NCBI GenBank assembly: GCA_934183185.1
Contig: CAKPSO010000002.1
Location: 11,825-75,824, forward strand
Length of the DNA stretch: 64,000 nucleotides
Origin: an uncultured Bacilli bacterium
GTDB taxonomy: Bacteria; Bacillota_I; Bacilli_A; RF39; UBA660
Reading direction: 5' to 3'
Translations under genes and position numbers: made by a program
Shown: piece by piece, positions 33,473-42,457 of the stretch
How positions within the stretch are numbered: position 1 is the stretch's first letter
Layout of the letters: every line of letters starts with the position of its first letter
Notes under the pieces: generated by a model
Database searches by the model: none
Seen by the model: only the letters and a program-made list of their open reading frames with translations
What the model was told of the DNA's origin: nothing

Positions 33473-34945
33473 TTATTTATTTCTTGTTTTTCCGGTATAT
33501 GTATAACCATTATTTAATAAGTTTTTATCTCCGTATGAACTCCATAAGTAAGTAGTTTTAGCTTCTTGAACATTAGTACATGTTTTCTCACGATAGAAAT
33601 GAACATCACCATAAATTGCCTTTTCAGCTGATTTTTGAACTGTTTTAATTTCAGTTATAGTTCTATTTATATATAATGGGATTGAACGTGTTTCTACACT
33701 TGTACAAGTAGCTGTTACAGTAGCTGCAGAAGTGTGAGAAGTTCCATTACGTTTATATAAATGCCATACTGTATATGGGTGATTTGTACATGTTGCACCA
33801 CATTCACCATAGTCTACCCCAACAGGTAACCATTTTGCAGTAGGGGTTGGATCTGATGGTGGATTGTATCCTCTATGTTCTTGTTTAGTATCATACCAAT
33901 CACCTGTTACTTGAGTAATAGTATTTCCTGATACAACGTAATTATATCCTGTACATACTTTATAATCATGAGTGCCTACTTGAACTTGTTCAGGATAAGT
34001 AAATGTTACTTTTTCATAAACGGCTGGTTCAGTACCAATTTGTACTTTCTTAGTGCCTAAATCTTCTACTACTTTATAAATGTTATTTACTGTAGTTAAA
34101 CTTTGTCCTGATTTAAGAAGTTTTGTTGACCAATTTGACCAGTTACTACAATAAGCTTCAGTATATTTTCTATATTCATATTCTTTTACTGGATTGTTAC
34201 TTGGTTTTGGAGTACATTCATCTTTCCAAGTTTCAAAACTTACTTCAGTTGCATTTTTACCATAGTATTTACCATCTTTTATCTCACAAGCCTTTGGAAC
34301 ATCTGGAGTAACTGTTGGTGTTGGAGTTACTGTAGGTGTAGTTGTTGGCGTTGTAGTTGGTGTAGGTGTAGGTTTAACAGTTGGTGTATTAGTTGGAGTA
34401 AGTGTTGGTCTTGGGCTGTTACTTGGTTTAGGTGTTGGTTTATTAGTTAGTTTAGGTGTAGTTGAAGGTTTTTCAGTATTATTAGGTTTAGCTTCACAAA
34501 TATCTGTTGAACAGTATGAGTAGCATCCTAAATGTACTAAAATATAGTTTTCTTCTTCACTACATTTTAAGTTAACTTTCATTAGATATTCAGTATCTTT
34601 TTTCTCTAATGATACATATGATGCTGTTACATCACATGCTTTACCATTCTTATCAACAAATGGTATTAATAACTTCATGTCTAACATTTCTTGTAATGTC
34701 ATTTTCTTAACATCACCTACATTTTCTGGTAATCTCTCAGTTGTATAGTAAGTGATTGCAGCATTCTTCATTTCTTGAATGTTAGCATTGAATATTTGAT
34801 CCTTTAATGGGTTTAAAGCATCAATATATGAGTCCATTTTAGGCCATGGTACTAGCCATATAAGTAATAACACAAAGATGATAATCAAAATTAGCTTTAG
34901 TAAAAAGCTTTTTAGTAGATTTCCTTTTCTTTCTTCTGTATACAT
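33473..34945 (-). CDS. Membrane-anchored surface protein with Thr/Pro repeat linker
   Basis: 490 residues from the ATG at 34945 (GGGGGAG upstream); a longer reading with 20 extra residues overlaps the Smr gene and lacks a ribosome site. One N-terminal membrane helix (about 11-33, LLKLILIIIFVLLLIWLV) is followed by a Cys-containing domain (about 45-155, with LKCSEEENY and GCYSYCSTDIC), a Thr/Pro/Lys repeat linker (about 165-220) and a C-terminal domain rich in Tyr, Trp and Cys. The protein should face outward. The linker is a plausible target for the O-mannosyltransferase-like enzyme encoded at 36229. No known family recognised. Confidence 0.65.
   Translation of the reverse strand: MYTEERKGNLLKSFLLKLILIIIFVLLLIWLVPWPKMDSYIDALNPLKDQIFNANIQEMKNAAITYYTTERLPENVGDVKKMTLQEMLDMKLLIPFVDKNGKACDVTASYVSLEKKDTEYLMKVNLKCSEEENYILVHLGCYSYCSTDICEAKPNNTEKPSTTPKLTNKPTPKPSNSPRPTLTPTNTPTVKPTPTPTTTPTTTPTVTPTPTVTPDVPKACEIKDGKYYGKNATEVSFETWKDECTPKPSNNPVKEYEYRKYTEAYCSNWSNWSTKLLKSGQSLTTVNNIYKVVEDLGTKKVQIGTEPAVYEKVTFTYPEQVQVGTHDYKVCTGYNYVVSGNTITQVTGDWYDTKQEHRGYNPPSDPTPTAKWLPVGVDYGECGATCTNHPYTVWHLYKRNGTSHTSAATVTATCTSVETRSIPLYINRTITEIKTVQKSAEKAIYGDVHFYREKTCTNVQEAKTTYLWSSYGDKNLLNNGYTYTGKTRNK
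34303..34465. repeat. Low-complexity repeat encoding the Thr/Pro linker
   Basis: Imperfect tandem copies of GTTGGTGTAGGTGTA-like units on the plus strand encode TPTPT/TPTVT-type repeats on the minus strand. Such tracts can change length by slippage or recombination. Confidence 0.7.
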
Positions 34946-35001
34946 ATTATAATCTCCCCCTTTGTTTATGTGCCGTATTATAGCATAAAACAAATTTTTT
35001 G

Positions 35002-35256
35002 TCAACTTTTCTTTTTGATAGTTACTATTGTACTACCGTCGTTAAAAAAATCTAAATAATACTTTTCTACATAAGTATTATTCTTTAATACTTCATGAAC
35101 TGTTTTTCTTAAAATACCCGTTCCTTTTCCATGAATTATTATTACCTTTTCATTTCCCATTTTGTAGTGATCACTAATGAATTCATTTACTAATATTCTG
35201 GTTATTTCTCTATCTAGACCATGTAAGTCTAAACTAGGTCTATTTTCATAATACAT
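35002..35256 (-). CDS. Stand-alone Smr domain protein
   Basis: 84 residues, a bare Smr domain: SLDLHGLDREITRILVNEF (the LDxHG motif) and VIIIHGKGTGILRKTVHEVL (HGxGxG motif). Smr domains, found at the C-terminus of MutS2, have nuclease or RNA-binding activity. It lacks the MutS2 ATPase. AGGAG precedes the ATG, and it overlaps the PfkB kinase gene by 11 bp. Confidence 0.85.
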   Translation of the reverse strand: MYYENRPSLDLHGLDREITRILVNEFISDHYKMGNEKVIIIHGKGTGILRKTVHEVLKNNTYVEKYYLDFFNDGSTIVTIKKKS

Positions 35257-36154
35257 CTATTTTACTCCTAACTAGCACATCACTAAGTTCTGGCATAGAA
35301 TTTTTACCACCAAGTTTCATTACTGATAAAGCTCCAGCAATATTAGAAAGATTAAGTGTTTCTTCAAGAGAATAGCCATTACTGATAAAGTAAGTAAATG
35401 CTCCATGAAATATATCACCTGCACCAGTTGAATCTACTGGATGCTCAACTTTTAATGTAGGAATTATTTTATATATATTATCTATCTTGGCAAAAGATCC
35501 ATAACCTTCTAGAGTAATTACTACTGTATTTTTAAATTCATCAGATAGTTCTTTATGAATTTCAATTAAAGTATTAATATCACTACAATCAATTTTCTTA
35601 TTGGTATACTCTTCAGCAAAGTCTTTAGAACAAACTAAGTACTTAACATATTTACATAGTTCTACTATTGGTTCTTTTAAATTACCAGCATCTAACACAC
35701 TTATACAGGTTGGATTATCAATTAAAACTCTTTTAGATATTTCTAATTCTTCTCCATCAACTAATATTACATCTGGTTTTATATTTAAATCAAGGTTTCT
35801 AACTCCATGATCTTTATTACGACTAACAATAATCGTTCTAGAACCATTACTACTATTTGCAAGAATATAACTTGTAGTTGTGTTAAAATCATTAGCTGTT
35901 TCTAAGTAATCAATATTAGTACCAATATCAGTAAACTCTTTCTTGATTCTTTCTCCATATAGATCATTACCTACTACTCCTACAAAGTAAGTATCCATTC
36001 CCCATTTGGATAAGAGGTAAGCTGCATTTGCTGCAGCCCCACCCCCACACTCAACACCTGGTGCGATTCTCATTTTTGTATTTTCAATGGGAAATTCTGA
36101 AACAGGTAAAGTTATATCATAGGCAGCATGTCCTATACACATGTATTTTTTCAT
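35246..36154 (-). CDS. PfkB-family carbohydrate or nucleoside kinase
   Basis: 302 residues from the ATG at 36154 (AGGTGG upstream); a GTG three codons earlier overlaps that site. Ribokinase fold with the N-terminal GGGAAANAAYLLSKWG motif and the C-terminal VDSTGAGDIFHGAFTYF, whose Asp in GAGD is the catalytic base. The substrate (ribose, fructose, adenosine or another sugar) cannot be told from the sequence. It is coupled to the Smr gene and lies 75 bp after the mannosyltransferase-like gene. Confidence 0.88.
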   Translation of the reverse strand: MKKYMCIGHAAYDITLPVSEFPIENTKMRIAPGVECGGGAAANAAYLLSKWGMDTYFVGVVGNDLYGERIKKEFTDIGTNIDYLETANDFNTTTSYILANSSNGSRTIIVSRNKDHGVRNLDLNIKPDVILVDGEELEISKRVLIDNPTCISVLDAGNLKEPIVELCKYVKYLVCSKDFAEEYTNKKIDCSDINTLIEIHKELSDEFKNTVVITLEGYGSFAKIDNIYKIIPTLKVEHPVDSTGAGDIFHGAFTYFISNGYSLEETLNLSNIAGALSVMKLGGKNSMPELSDVLVRSKIDVL

Positions 36155-36228
36155 AACTACCACCTACTTAAGTATAACAAATTATAGACTATCATGGAAG
36201 AATAATCTTTAAATTATTTATATTTTTT

Positions 36229-37980
36229 CTAGAAATACCAGCTGCTTAGCCATTTAAGACTATCAATATAGTCACTATTAGTAAGCATTCCTGATATTAC
36301 TGGATAGAAACAAATAAACATTAATATTACAATAGCTACATAGAATAAGTAAACACTATTATTTTTGATTTTTTCAGTTATCCATTTAATGAAAGCTGTT
36401 ATAGCTAACATAACAAATGGTAAAGTTGGGAAATAATGATACATAAACATAACTCTTCCAATAAATAAATATGGTAACCAACTACATAGTATAAATACTA
36501 GGATAAAAGCATATTCTCTTTTTTTCTTTAGAATAGTCATGATTAATACAAAGATACTTGCAAGTATTCCAAACCACCAAATAGCTGGATTACCAATACC
36601 TACGATAGTAGATTTAATATTTCCACCGTGATATCCTACATAATACCAAACTGGTTTATACATAATTGGCCATGTATACCATTTAGAAGAAAAATCATGA
36701 GTAGCAGTTAATTTAGAATGATATTCATACATATTTTTAGTTTGTTCTATTAGGCCACTAATACCTGATACTTTACCAGGATAAATAGTTGGGAATAATA
36801 AGTATGCTAGTGTATAAATTACGATAGGCATTACTACAAAGAATAGTATGCAAGCAAGAATTATTTTACCTAAATCTTTTTCTTTTCTACCTCTTCTATT
36901 TTGAAGAATAATATGAGTAAAGAACACAATAGCTAGTCCTAATCCAATGTATAATCCAGTCCATTTAGTAGCTATAGCACATCCTATAAATAAGCCTGAT
37001 AGGAATAGATTTAATAATTTTTTGCTTAGTCTTTCTCTCTTATCCATAACGATATATTTATACATAAATAGTACTGATAACATCATGAATAATACTAAGA
37101 AGCTATCTACAGTTCCCATTCTGGTTTGTGCAAAATGGAAACAATCAAATGTCATAAGTAATGCTGCAAGTATAGCCCATTTTCTATTTTTGAAAATGTT
37201 TTTAGCTAATGAATAGATAACAGGTATCATTAATATACCAGCAATATTACCCATTAGACGGTAAGCAAATGTACACATTCCAAATAACATAATTGGAAGA
37301 GTCATAAGTAATTTACCAAGTGGTGGATGAACCCATTCATTAGTTGGAATACCATGAATATATTCATAGGCACTTCTAGCAAAATAAACTTCATCAAAGT
37401 AAGCACTATTTTTATAGCTTATTGTTGCTGGAACAGTGTTTGCTTCATCTATTACTACTTTACTTTGATCATCATTAGCTATAGCAGTTATTTTTTCACC
37501 ATATTTATCATATAGTTGAATTTCTCCTATAACGCTTCCTTTATCTTTAGCAACAAATTTAATATATTTACCTGTAGTATCTATATTAAAATCATTCCAA
37601 GAGAATACCATATTTTGTTCTATGGTTGTTAGATAGTCATAATTTTCTCCATCGTTAGATGCAAATATATCATAACTACCTACTTCATAACCAGAGTAGA
37701 TTCTTGCAAGTCCTACTTCTTGGTTAGGTTTTTGTAATTCTAGGCCAATTTCTTCTCCAGAATATTGGAATTCATAAAAAGTTTGTGGATTTTTAAGAGT
37801 TCCTAAATCTTTAAAAGATAAAATAGCATAGAATAATACGAATACTGCAATTATTATCCAGTCTGTCTTTTTAAGTTTACGATCATCATCACGAAGATAT
37901 GATTTCACTTTAGAAAACCAAGTCGTTTTCTGTTTGTTTTCTTTTGTTTCTTTTTTCTTTTTCATATGACTATGATTCAA
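36229..37980 (-). CDS. Protein O-mannosyltransferase-like (GT39) with inserted discoidin-like domain
   Basis: Up to 583 residues. Membrane helix 1 lies at about 42-60; a soluble region follows (about 65-170, GSYDIFASNDGENYDYL, IKFVAKDKGSVIGEIQLYD) that looks like an F5/8C (discoidin) carbohydrate-binding fold; then the PMT catalytic loop DEVYFARSAYEYIHG with HPPLGKLLM and some ten further helices. PMT/GT39 enzymes move mannose from polyprenyl phosphate to Ser/Thr of exported proteins. The start is uncertain: TTG at 37980, or ATG at 37965 reached across a hairpin. The neighbouring Thr/Pro-rich surface proteins are plausible substrates. Confidence 0.85.
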   Translation of the reverse strand: MNHSHMKKKKETKENKQKTTWFSKVKSYLRDDDRKLKKTDWIIIAVFVLFYAILSFKDLGTLKNPQTFYEFQYSGEEIGLELQKPNQEVGLARIYSGYEVGSYDIFASNDGENYDYLTTIEQNMVFSWNDFNIDTTGKYIKFVAKDKGSVIGEIQLYDKYGEKITAIANDDQSKVVIDEANTVPATISYKNSAYFDEVYFARSAYEYIHGIPTNEWVHPPLGKLLMTLPIMLFGMCTFAYRLMGNIAGILMIPVIYSLAKNIFKNRKWAILAALLMTFDCFHFAQTRMGTVDSFLVLFMMLSVLFMYKYIVMDKRERLSKKLLNLFLSGLFIGCAIATKWTGLYIGLGLAIVFFTHIILQNRRGRKEKDLGKIILACILFFVVMPIVIYTLAYLLFPTIYPGKVSGISGLIEQTKNMYEYHSKLTATHDFSSKWYTWPIMYKPVWYYVGYHGGNIKSTIVGIGNPAIWWFGILASIFVLIMTILKKKREYAFILVFILCSWLPYLFIGRVMFMYHYFPTLPFVMLAITAFIKWITEKIKNNSVYLFYVAIVILMFICFYPVISGMLTNSDYIDSLKWLSSWYF

Positions 37981-38167
37981 TTATGAATCATTCCTCCTTT
38001 TCTTTTATATTACATCTATATAAATTTTATAAATGCCTGAAATTCGTGGCCGCGGCTTTTCATAAAAGGAGAAAAGCTATAGCCTCATATATCAATATTT
38101 TTTTAATTAATGATTTATACTTTTCTCCAATTCCTGTTTACGCGAGTGTTAACGGCACATTCGGTGC
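37981..38167. other. Intergenic gap between the PMT-like gene and the variable-protein gene
   Basis: Contains the ribosome site and palindrome of the PMT-like gene (37967-37990), a GC-rich GGCCGCGGC patch near 38048 flanked by inverted AAAAGC/GCTTTT segments, and the hairpin after the variable region. No reading frame, tRNA or template-repeat-like sequence is visible. Confidence 0.5.
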
Positions 38168-38168
38168 C
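38154..38168 (-). other. Hairpin directly after the variable-region gene
   Basis: GGCAC-CGAAT-GTGCC, a perfect 5-bp stem beginning at the last base of the stop codon. Diversity-generating retroelements often have a small hairpin or cruciform just downstream of the variable repeat that helps target retrohoming; this is in the right place but shorter than the phage BPP-1 example. It is not followed by a T tract. Confidence 0.5.
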
Positions 38169-38285
38169 TACGGAGCAAGCACTACACGAAAAGAATTGTA
38201 CGTGTCCACATCGCCTGGACCGAAGCCGAATGCAAATGCACCAGATTCAGTGGCATTGTACCAATAGCCCCCGCGTACGAACCAA
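38168..38285 (-). other. Candidate diversity-generating retroelement variable region (VR1)
   Basis: The last 35-40 codons of the preceding entry are distinctly richer in G and C than the rest of the gene. Many codons end in T or C and differ from AAT/AAC by changes at the first two bases (TAT, TAC, GGC, TTC, GAT, GAC). They lie between the conserved frames RGG and NSFRVVL. That is what adenine-directed mutagenic retrohoming of an Asn-rich template would leave. No template or reverse transcriptase is in the window. Confidence 0.55.
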
Positions 38286-40093
38286 GGAAAATAAAAATCA
38301 GCAAAGAGAGCGAGATCTCCATACCAACTTGATTTTTGCCTAGTTGTACCATCTGGATCTTTTTCACTTCCAAATGGGCCCATCTCTCCAGTTGCATCTC
38401 CTAAAATTCTATTATTATATTGTGTTTTAGAAATTGATGTATATTTATCCCAATATTTTGTATAAGTACTATTAGTAAAGAAGTCTTGATATATACTAGT
38501 TATTTCGCTTTTTCCCCCTACTGTTGTTGCACCAGTAGTATAGCCTGCTACATATTCCCAGGCACCTCCTGCCATATCATAAATTCCACTTCTATTTCCT
38601 GTAGTTGATGCTACACCTGAGTTAGCATTTAAATAATTTACAGTATAGGTTCCATCTACTCCTAAAGAAGTTGATTCATGTCTATTAGTATCGGTACTTG
38701 AACTAGTTGGACCAGTTGTTGGCTCAGTAGTTGATGCATAACCGGTAATATATGCTTCATTATTATTTATTCTGATACTAGCTTTACTACCATATACTGA
38801 ATGTTGTAAGTATGCTACCGCTCCCCACTCTGTATTCTTCATCATATGTGAATCTAAATTTCTTTGATAATCATAACTATTTTTAAAAGCATTACCTACA
38901 GTTATATTTCGCCAACTATATACATTTGGTTTTATTATTATCTTACTTGTATCTACACTGTTTACTTGGGCGGCACTAGTACTTGTAGCTTTATCATATC
39001 CAGTTTCAAACTTTCCTACCCAGAAACCATTTGAATCAAAACTAGTAAATGCTGGATGAGTTAACCATGAGTCCTTAGTAGTTCCATTTGATGGAGTTGT
39101 ATCTTTATTCTCAAATACTACATTTATGGTTTGAACTTTGTTTTCGATACTAGTTAGGCTTGTATAATTACCTTCATCAAATATTTGGTATTTGAACCTA
39201 GGTATCCATACAAAGTATGACTCAATATTATCTTCTGGTATTGTTTCTCCATTATTATAAGTTTTTGTTTCATCTTTTAATATTATGGCATTGGCCCATT
39301 CTTTATTTTCATACTTGTACCATTCTTTACTTATGTCTGCCTTAGTTACTGTTCCATCACCAGCTATTTTTATTGGTATTAAATTACCCTTTAATACTGG
39401 GTCTGTTCCATTTAATATTGTTTCTTTATATGCAGTTGTTTCTTTTTCTATATCCACATTTGAATATACATTTACTGTTGCTTTAAACGTTTTATCATTA
39501 TATGGATATACTTGATTACCACTATTATCTTTTGTTGGTGAAAAGTCTGTAGCCTCATCTATCCATATTCTTAATCTAAAACTCTTTTCATAATTAGTAG
39601 TATTTGCTTTTATTGTTGATTGGTATAAAGTCTTTTCTATATTACCATTTACTTCTACCTTTGTATCAGCTAATTGATTATACTTAGTTGGTGCTACTAA
39701 TACTCTTTCCGTTGTATCTGTAGTATCAGTTAAATATACTTTTACTACACTAGAATCTAGTGTTGAATCGCTACTCTTTCTTAATGTTACTTCATATGGC
39801 ATAATAGTATCTCCAGTATTTGTTGCCTGTACTTTAAAATCAAAAATATTATTATTACCTTCTAATAGTTTTCCTTGACTATCTGATATTGGAAAGGCAT
39901 TAGTCATAGTTATACCATTTCCTCCACCACTATTTTCTGTATATATAAATTTTAATGTTCCTGTAGTTACTGTATTATCTGTAGTTCCTAATTTTGTATA
40001 AGTAAATACTGCATAAGTTACTCCCGTAGTTATTAATAGTAGGCTAGCTATTCCAAGTAAAGATACTATTATTTGTCTACTCTTATTACTCAT
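38168..40093 (-). CDS. Exported protein: SipW-type signal, FGE/C-type-lectin-like domain, variable C-terminus
   Basis: 641 residues (ATG at 40093 or the adjacent one at 40096; GGGAG upstream). The N-terminus is a SipW/TasA-class signal segment (VSLLGIASLLLITTGVTYAVFTYTK), followed by a camelysin-like beta domain (about 40-220). The C-terminal half is a formylglycine-generating-enzyme/sulfatase-modifying type fold: GFWVGKFETGYD, NTEWGAVAYLQHSVYG, GIYDMAGGAWEYVAGY, and last RGGYWYNATESGAFAFGFG through NSFRVVL. In this fold the C-terminal loops form a ligand surface, and the same fold is used by retroelement-diversified proteins. It has its own promoter. The catalytic Cys pair of true FGE is not evident. 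Confidence 0.8.
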   Translation of the reverse strand: MSNKSRQIIVSLLGIASLLLITTGVTYAVFTYTKLGTTDNTVTTGTLKFIYTENSGGGNGITMTNAFPISDSQGKLLEGNNNIFDFKVQATNTGDTIMPYEVTLRKSSDSTLDSSVVKVYLTDTTDTTERVLVAPTKYNQLADTKVEVNGNIEKTLYQSTIKANTTNYEKSFRLRIWIDEATDFSPTKDNSGNQVYPYNDKTFKATVNVYSNVDIEKETTAYKETILNGTDPVLKGNLIPIKIAGDGTVTKADISKEWYKYENKEWANAIILKDETKTYNNGETIPEDNIESYFVWIPRFKYQIFDEGNYTSLTSIENKVQTINVVFENKDTTPSNGTTKDSWLTHPAFTSFDSNGFWVGKFETGYDKATSTSAAQVNSVDTSKIIIKPNVYSWRNITVGNAFKNSYDYQRNLDSHMMKNTEWGAVAYLQHSVYGSKASIRINNNEAYITGYASTTEPTTGPTSSSTDTNRHESTSLGVDGTYTVNYLNANSGVASTTGNRSGIYDMAGGAWEYVAGYTTGATTVGGKSEITSIYQDFFTNSTYTKYWDKYTSISKTQYNNRILGDATGEMGPFGSEKDPDGTTRQKSSWYGDLALFADFYFPWFVRGGYWYNATESGAFAFGFGPGDVDTYNSFRVVLAP

Positions 40094-40123
40094 CATATCA
40101 CTCCCGTTTATTATTACTACTTT

Positions 40124-40152
40124 AGTCTACCATAATTTATTTACTTTATCAA
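40124..40152 (-). promoter_or_regulatory. Promoter of the variable-protein gene
   Basis: TTGATA (40147-40152) and TAGACT (40124-40129) with a 17-bp spacer, about 30 bp before the start codon. Confidence 0.65.
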
Positions 40153-40173
40153 TTGTATTACTTAATAAAATTT

Positions 40174-40206
40174 AAAAAAAGAGTTTTACATACTAGTAAA
40201 ACTCTT
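40174..40206 (-). terminator. Terminator of the ABC transporter operon
   Basis: An 11-bp perfect stem AAGAGTTTTAC/GTAAAACTCTT (40179-40189 with 40196-40206) followed by a run of seven T, seven bases past the permease stop. Confidence 0.9.
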
Positions 40207-40212
40207 AATTAG

Positions 40213-41526
40213 TTATTTACTTTTTGCAGCTTTGAATAACCTATGCCACATCTTATCAGTAGAATAATTTAAAATACCTACTTTATATATTCTTAAACCA
40301 TACTTAATAGCTATAAAAATAAATACTATTAGGGCTATAATTGATATTAAAACATCTATTACTGTTATTTGGCCTATTACTAATAAAGCTGGTGCTAATA
40401 AACAAGATATAAATGGTAAATAAGATAATATTCTAATAATAGTAGAGCCCTCAAACATACCTGCCATAATAGCTAAGTAGTATGATAATAAACATACTAG
40501 CATGATTGGCGTTTGTATTTGTTGAAAATCCTCTACATTTACAGTCATAGATGCTAATATTCCAGCAACTAATGAATATGCTAAGAAAGATAAAACCATT
40601 AGTATTAAAGTAAGTGGTATAATATAATACATTTTATCCATTAAACCACTAGTTGATAGAGTCTGCCATACTTCTCCTATACTATCAGTAATACTATTAG
40701 CACTACTAGTTATACCTATACTATTTCTTATTAATAATCCAATAAACGCATATAAGAATAATAATATTCCTTGACCTATAACGAATATATTAGAAGCTAA
40801 TATCTTAGAAAAGAAATGAGTTTTGGGGCTTACATTAGATATAATTATTTCCATACTTCTAGTAGATTTTTCTTCATTTATTTCAGAACCTAACATCTGT
40901 ACTAAAAATACTACTAACATAAAGAAAGGTAAGATTACAGTTGGAAATACTGTACCCATTATCATAGCCATACTTTCTTCTTCACTCTTAGCTTCTTCAT
41001 CTAATATAACTCTATCTATAGGTATAGATGAAGTGATTCTATTTAATTCACTAAAGTCAATAGTAGTTAAATTCATAGCTACCTCTGTTTTAGTAGATGT
41101 TAGTGCCTGTACTAAAGTTTGATAATACATAGTATCTATCTTCTCTTTTGACATAATAGTAGCTTTAATATAAGCACTGTCATCTTCATCAAAGATGATT
41201 GCTATCTTATTGGAATCATTTATTTCTTTCTTCAAATCTTCTTCACTTTTAGTAGTTATTTCTACTTTAGTTTTATAATCATTTCCTAAAAGTGTATTAG
41301 TACTATTTAAATTCTTTTCAAATATATCGCCTACTAAATTAGATTTATCTAATACAATTACATTTACTGTATCATTAAAATCTCCACCAAAAAAGTGTAT
41401 GATATTATCCATATTTATTAAACAAGTTATTACGATTAATAGAATAATATTAGCTATTAAAAACCATTTAGTTTTTACCTTTTTCTTTAGTGATACTCCT
41501 ACTAAATACCAAAATTTACTATTCAT
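40213..41526 (-). CDS. ABC-2 type permease (NatB-like)
   Basis: 437 residues from the ATG at 41526 (AGGTGAG upstream). A first helix at about 24-42, an extracytoplasmic domain (about 45-195, with acidic Ser-rich end EEEAKSEEESM) and a C-terminal bundle of about six helices match NatB/YhaP-type permeases. It overlaps its ATPase gene by eight bases. Sodium or drug extrusion is known for relatives; the substrate here is unknown. Confidence 0.85.
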   Translation of the reverse strand: MNSKFWYLVGVSLKKKVKTKWFLIANIILLIVITCLINMDNIIHFFGGDFNDTVNVIVLDKSNLVGDIFEKNLNSTNTLLGNDYKTKVEITTKSEEDLKKEINDSNKIAIIFDEDDSAYIKATIMSKEKIDTMYYQTLVQALTSTKTEVAMNLTTIDFSELNRITSSIPIDRVILDEEAKSEEESMAMIMGTVFPTVILPFFMLVVFLVQMLGSEINEEKSTRSMEIIISNVSPKTHFFSKILASNIFVIGQGILLFLYAFIGLLIRNSIGITSSANSITDSIGEVWQTLSTSGLMDKMYYIIPLTLILMVLSFLAYSLVAGILASMTVNVEDFQQIQTPIMLVCLLSYYLAIMAGMFEGSTIIRILSYLPFISCLLAPALLVIGQITVIDVLISIIALIVFIFIAIKYGLRIYKVGILNYSTDKMWHRLFKAAKSK

Positions 41527-42412
41527 ACTTCTCACCTACTTTAGAGATAAATATTTCGTTTAGAGTTGGTTCTTCTACCACAAACTTAGTTATCTTATTC
41601 TTAGAAATAGATTCAAATACAGAGTCAACAACTTCTTCATCTTTAATTTTAACTTCGTATTCATTAGCTAATTTTTCTACTTTTATTACACCGTCTATTG
41701 ATTTTATTTTTTCTATATCAATATCACCTATAATATGGATATTCTTTTTACGATATTCTTTCTTAATATCTTTTAAATACCCTTCTAATACTACTTTACC
41801 TTTTACTAGAATTATTAATTTTTCACAAAACATTTCTATATGTTCCATTTGATGTGATGAAAAGATAATAGAGCATCCTTTTTTCTGTAGTTCATAGATT
41901 GCTTGTTTAAACATTTCTACATTTATTGGATCTAAGCCAGTAAATGGTTCATCTAATATTAATAGTTTTGGTTCATTTATTACTGCTGAAATAAACTGTA
42001 TTTTCTGTTGATTACCTTTAGATAATTCTTTTATTTTTCTATTTTTATATTCTTCTATTTTGAACTTTTTTAACCATTCATCAAGTCTTTCTAATACTAC
42101 CTCTTCTCTCATACCTTTTAATATGCCATAATATACTATCTGATCTTTTACAGTCATTTTAGTAAGTAGGCTTCTTTCTTCAGTAACGAAACCAATTTTA
42201 TCAGTAACAGTATAATCTATTTTTTTATCATCTAAAGTTACTGTACCATTATCTGCTTCTAACAAGCCCATAATAATACGAAAGGTAGTAGTTTTACCTG
42301 CACCATTAGCTCCTAATAATCCAAATATTTCCCCATCTTTAACGGTAAATGATAAATTATCTACAGCTAAGTTACTTCCATATGATTTTGAGATATTTTT
42401 TACTTTTAGCAT
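41519..42412 (-). CDS. ABC transporter ATP-binding protein (NatA-like)
   Basis: 297 residues from the ATG at 42412, preceded by GGGGTGA; an earlier in-frame start adds 12 unconserved residues. Walker A GLLGANGAGKTTTFR, signature ELSKGNQQKIQFI (the LSKGN variant typical of NatA/YhaQ types), Walker B LLILDEPFTGLDP and switch His FSSHQMEHIE, then a C-terminal regulatory region of about 80 residues. It pairs with the permease at 40213-41526. Confidence 0.93.
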   Translation of the reverse strand: MLKVKNISKSYGSNLAVDNLSFTVKDGEIFGLLGANGAGKTTTFRIIMGLLEADNGTVTLDDKKIDYTVTDKIGFVTEERSLLTKMTVKDQIVYYGILKGMREEVVLERLDEWLKKFKIEEYKNRKIKELSKGNQQKIQFISAVINEPKLLILDEPFTGLDPINVEMFKQAIYELQKKGCSIIFSSHQMEHIEMFCEKLIILVKGKVVLEGYLKDIKKEYRKKNIHIIGDIDIEKIKSIDGVIKVEKLANEYEVKIKDEEVVDSVFESISKNKITKFVVEEPTLNEIFISKVGEKYE

Positions 42413-42431
42413 TTTGTCACCCCACAATATA

Positions 42432-42453
42432 AAACATTGCTTAAGCAATGTTT
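42432..42453 (-). terminator. Palindromic hairpin after the lipoprotein gene
   Basis: A perfect palindrome AAACATTGC-TTAA-GCAATGTTT lies four bases past the lipoprotein stop, with a weak TTTTATATT tail on the minus strand. It probably terminates or attenuates transcription into the ABC genes. Confidence 0.6.
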
Positions 42454-42457
42454 ACTT

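Noticed and set aside
34303..34465. Tandem GGTGTAGGTGTTGG-like units as a possible CRISPR or minisatellite
   Set aside because: Units are irregular, have no unique spacers, and encode the Thr/Pro linker in frame.
38041..38110. GC-rich GGCCGCGGC patch with flanking AAAAGC/GCTTTT as a retroelement template or terminator
   Set aside because: It does not resemble the adjacent variable region and has no T tract on either side; left unassigned.
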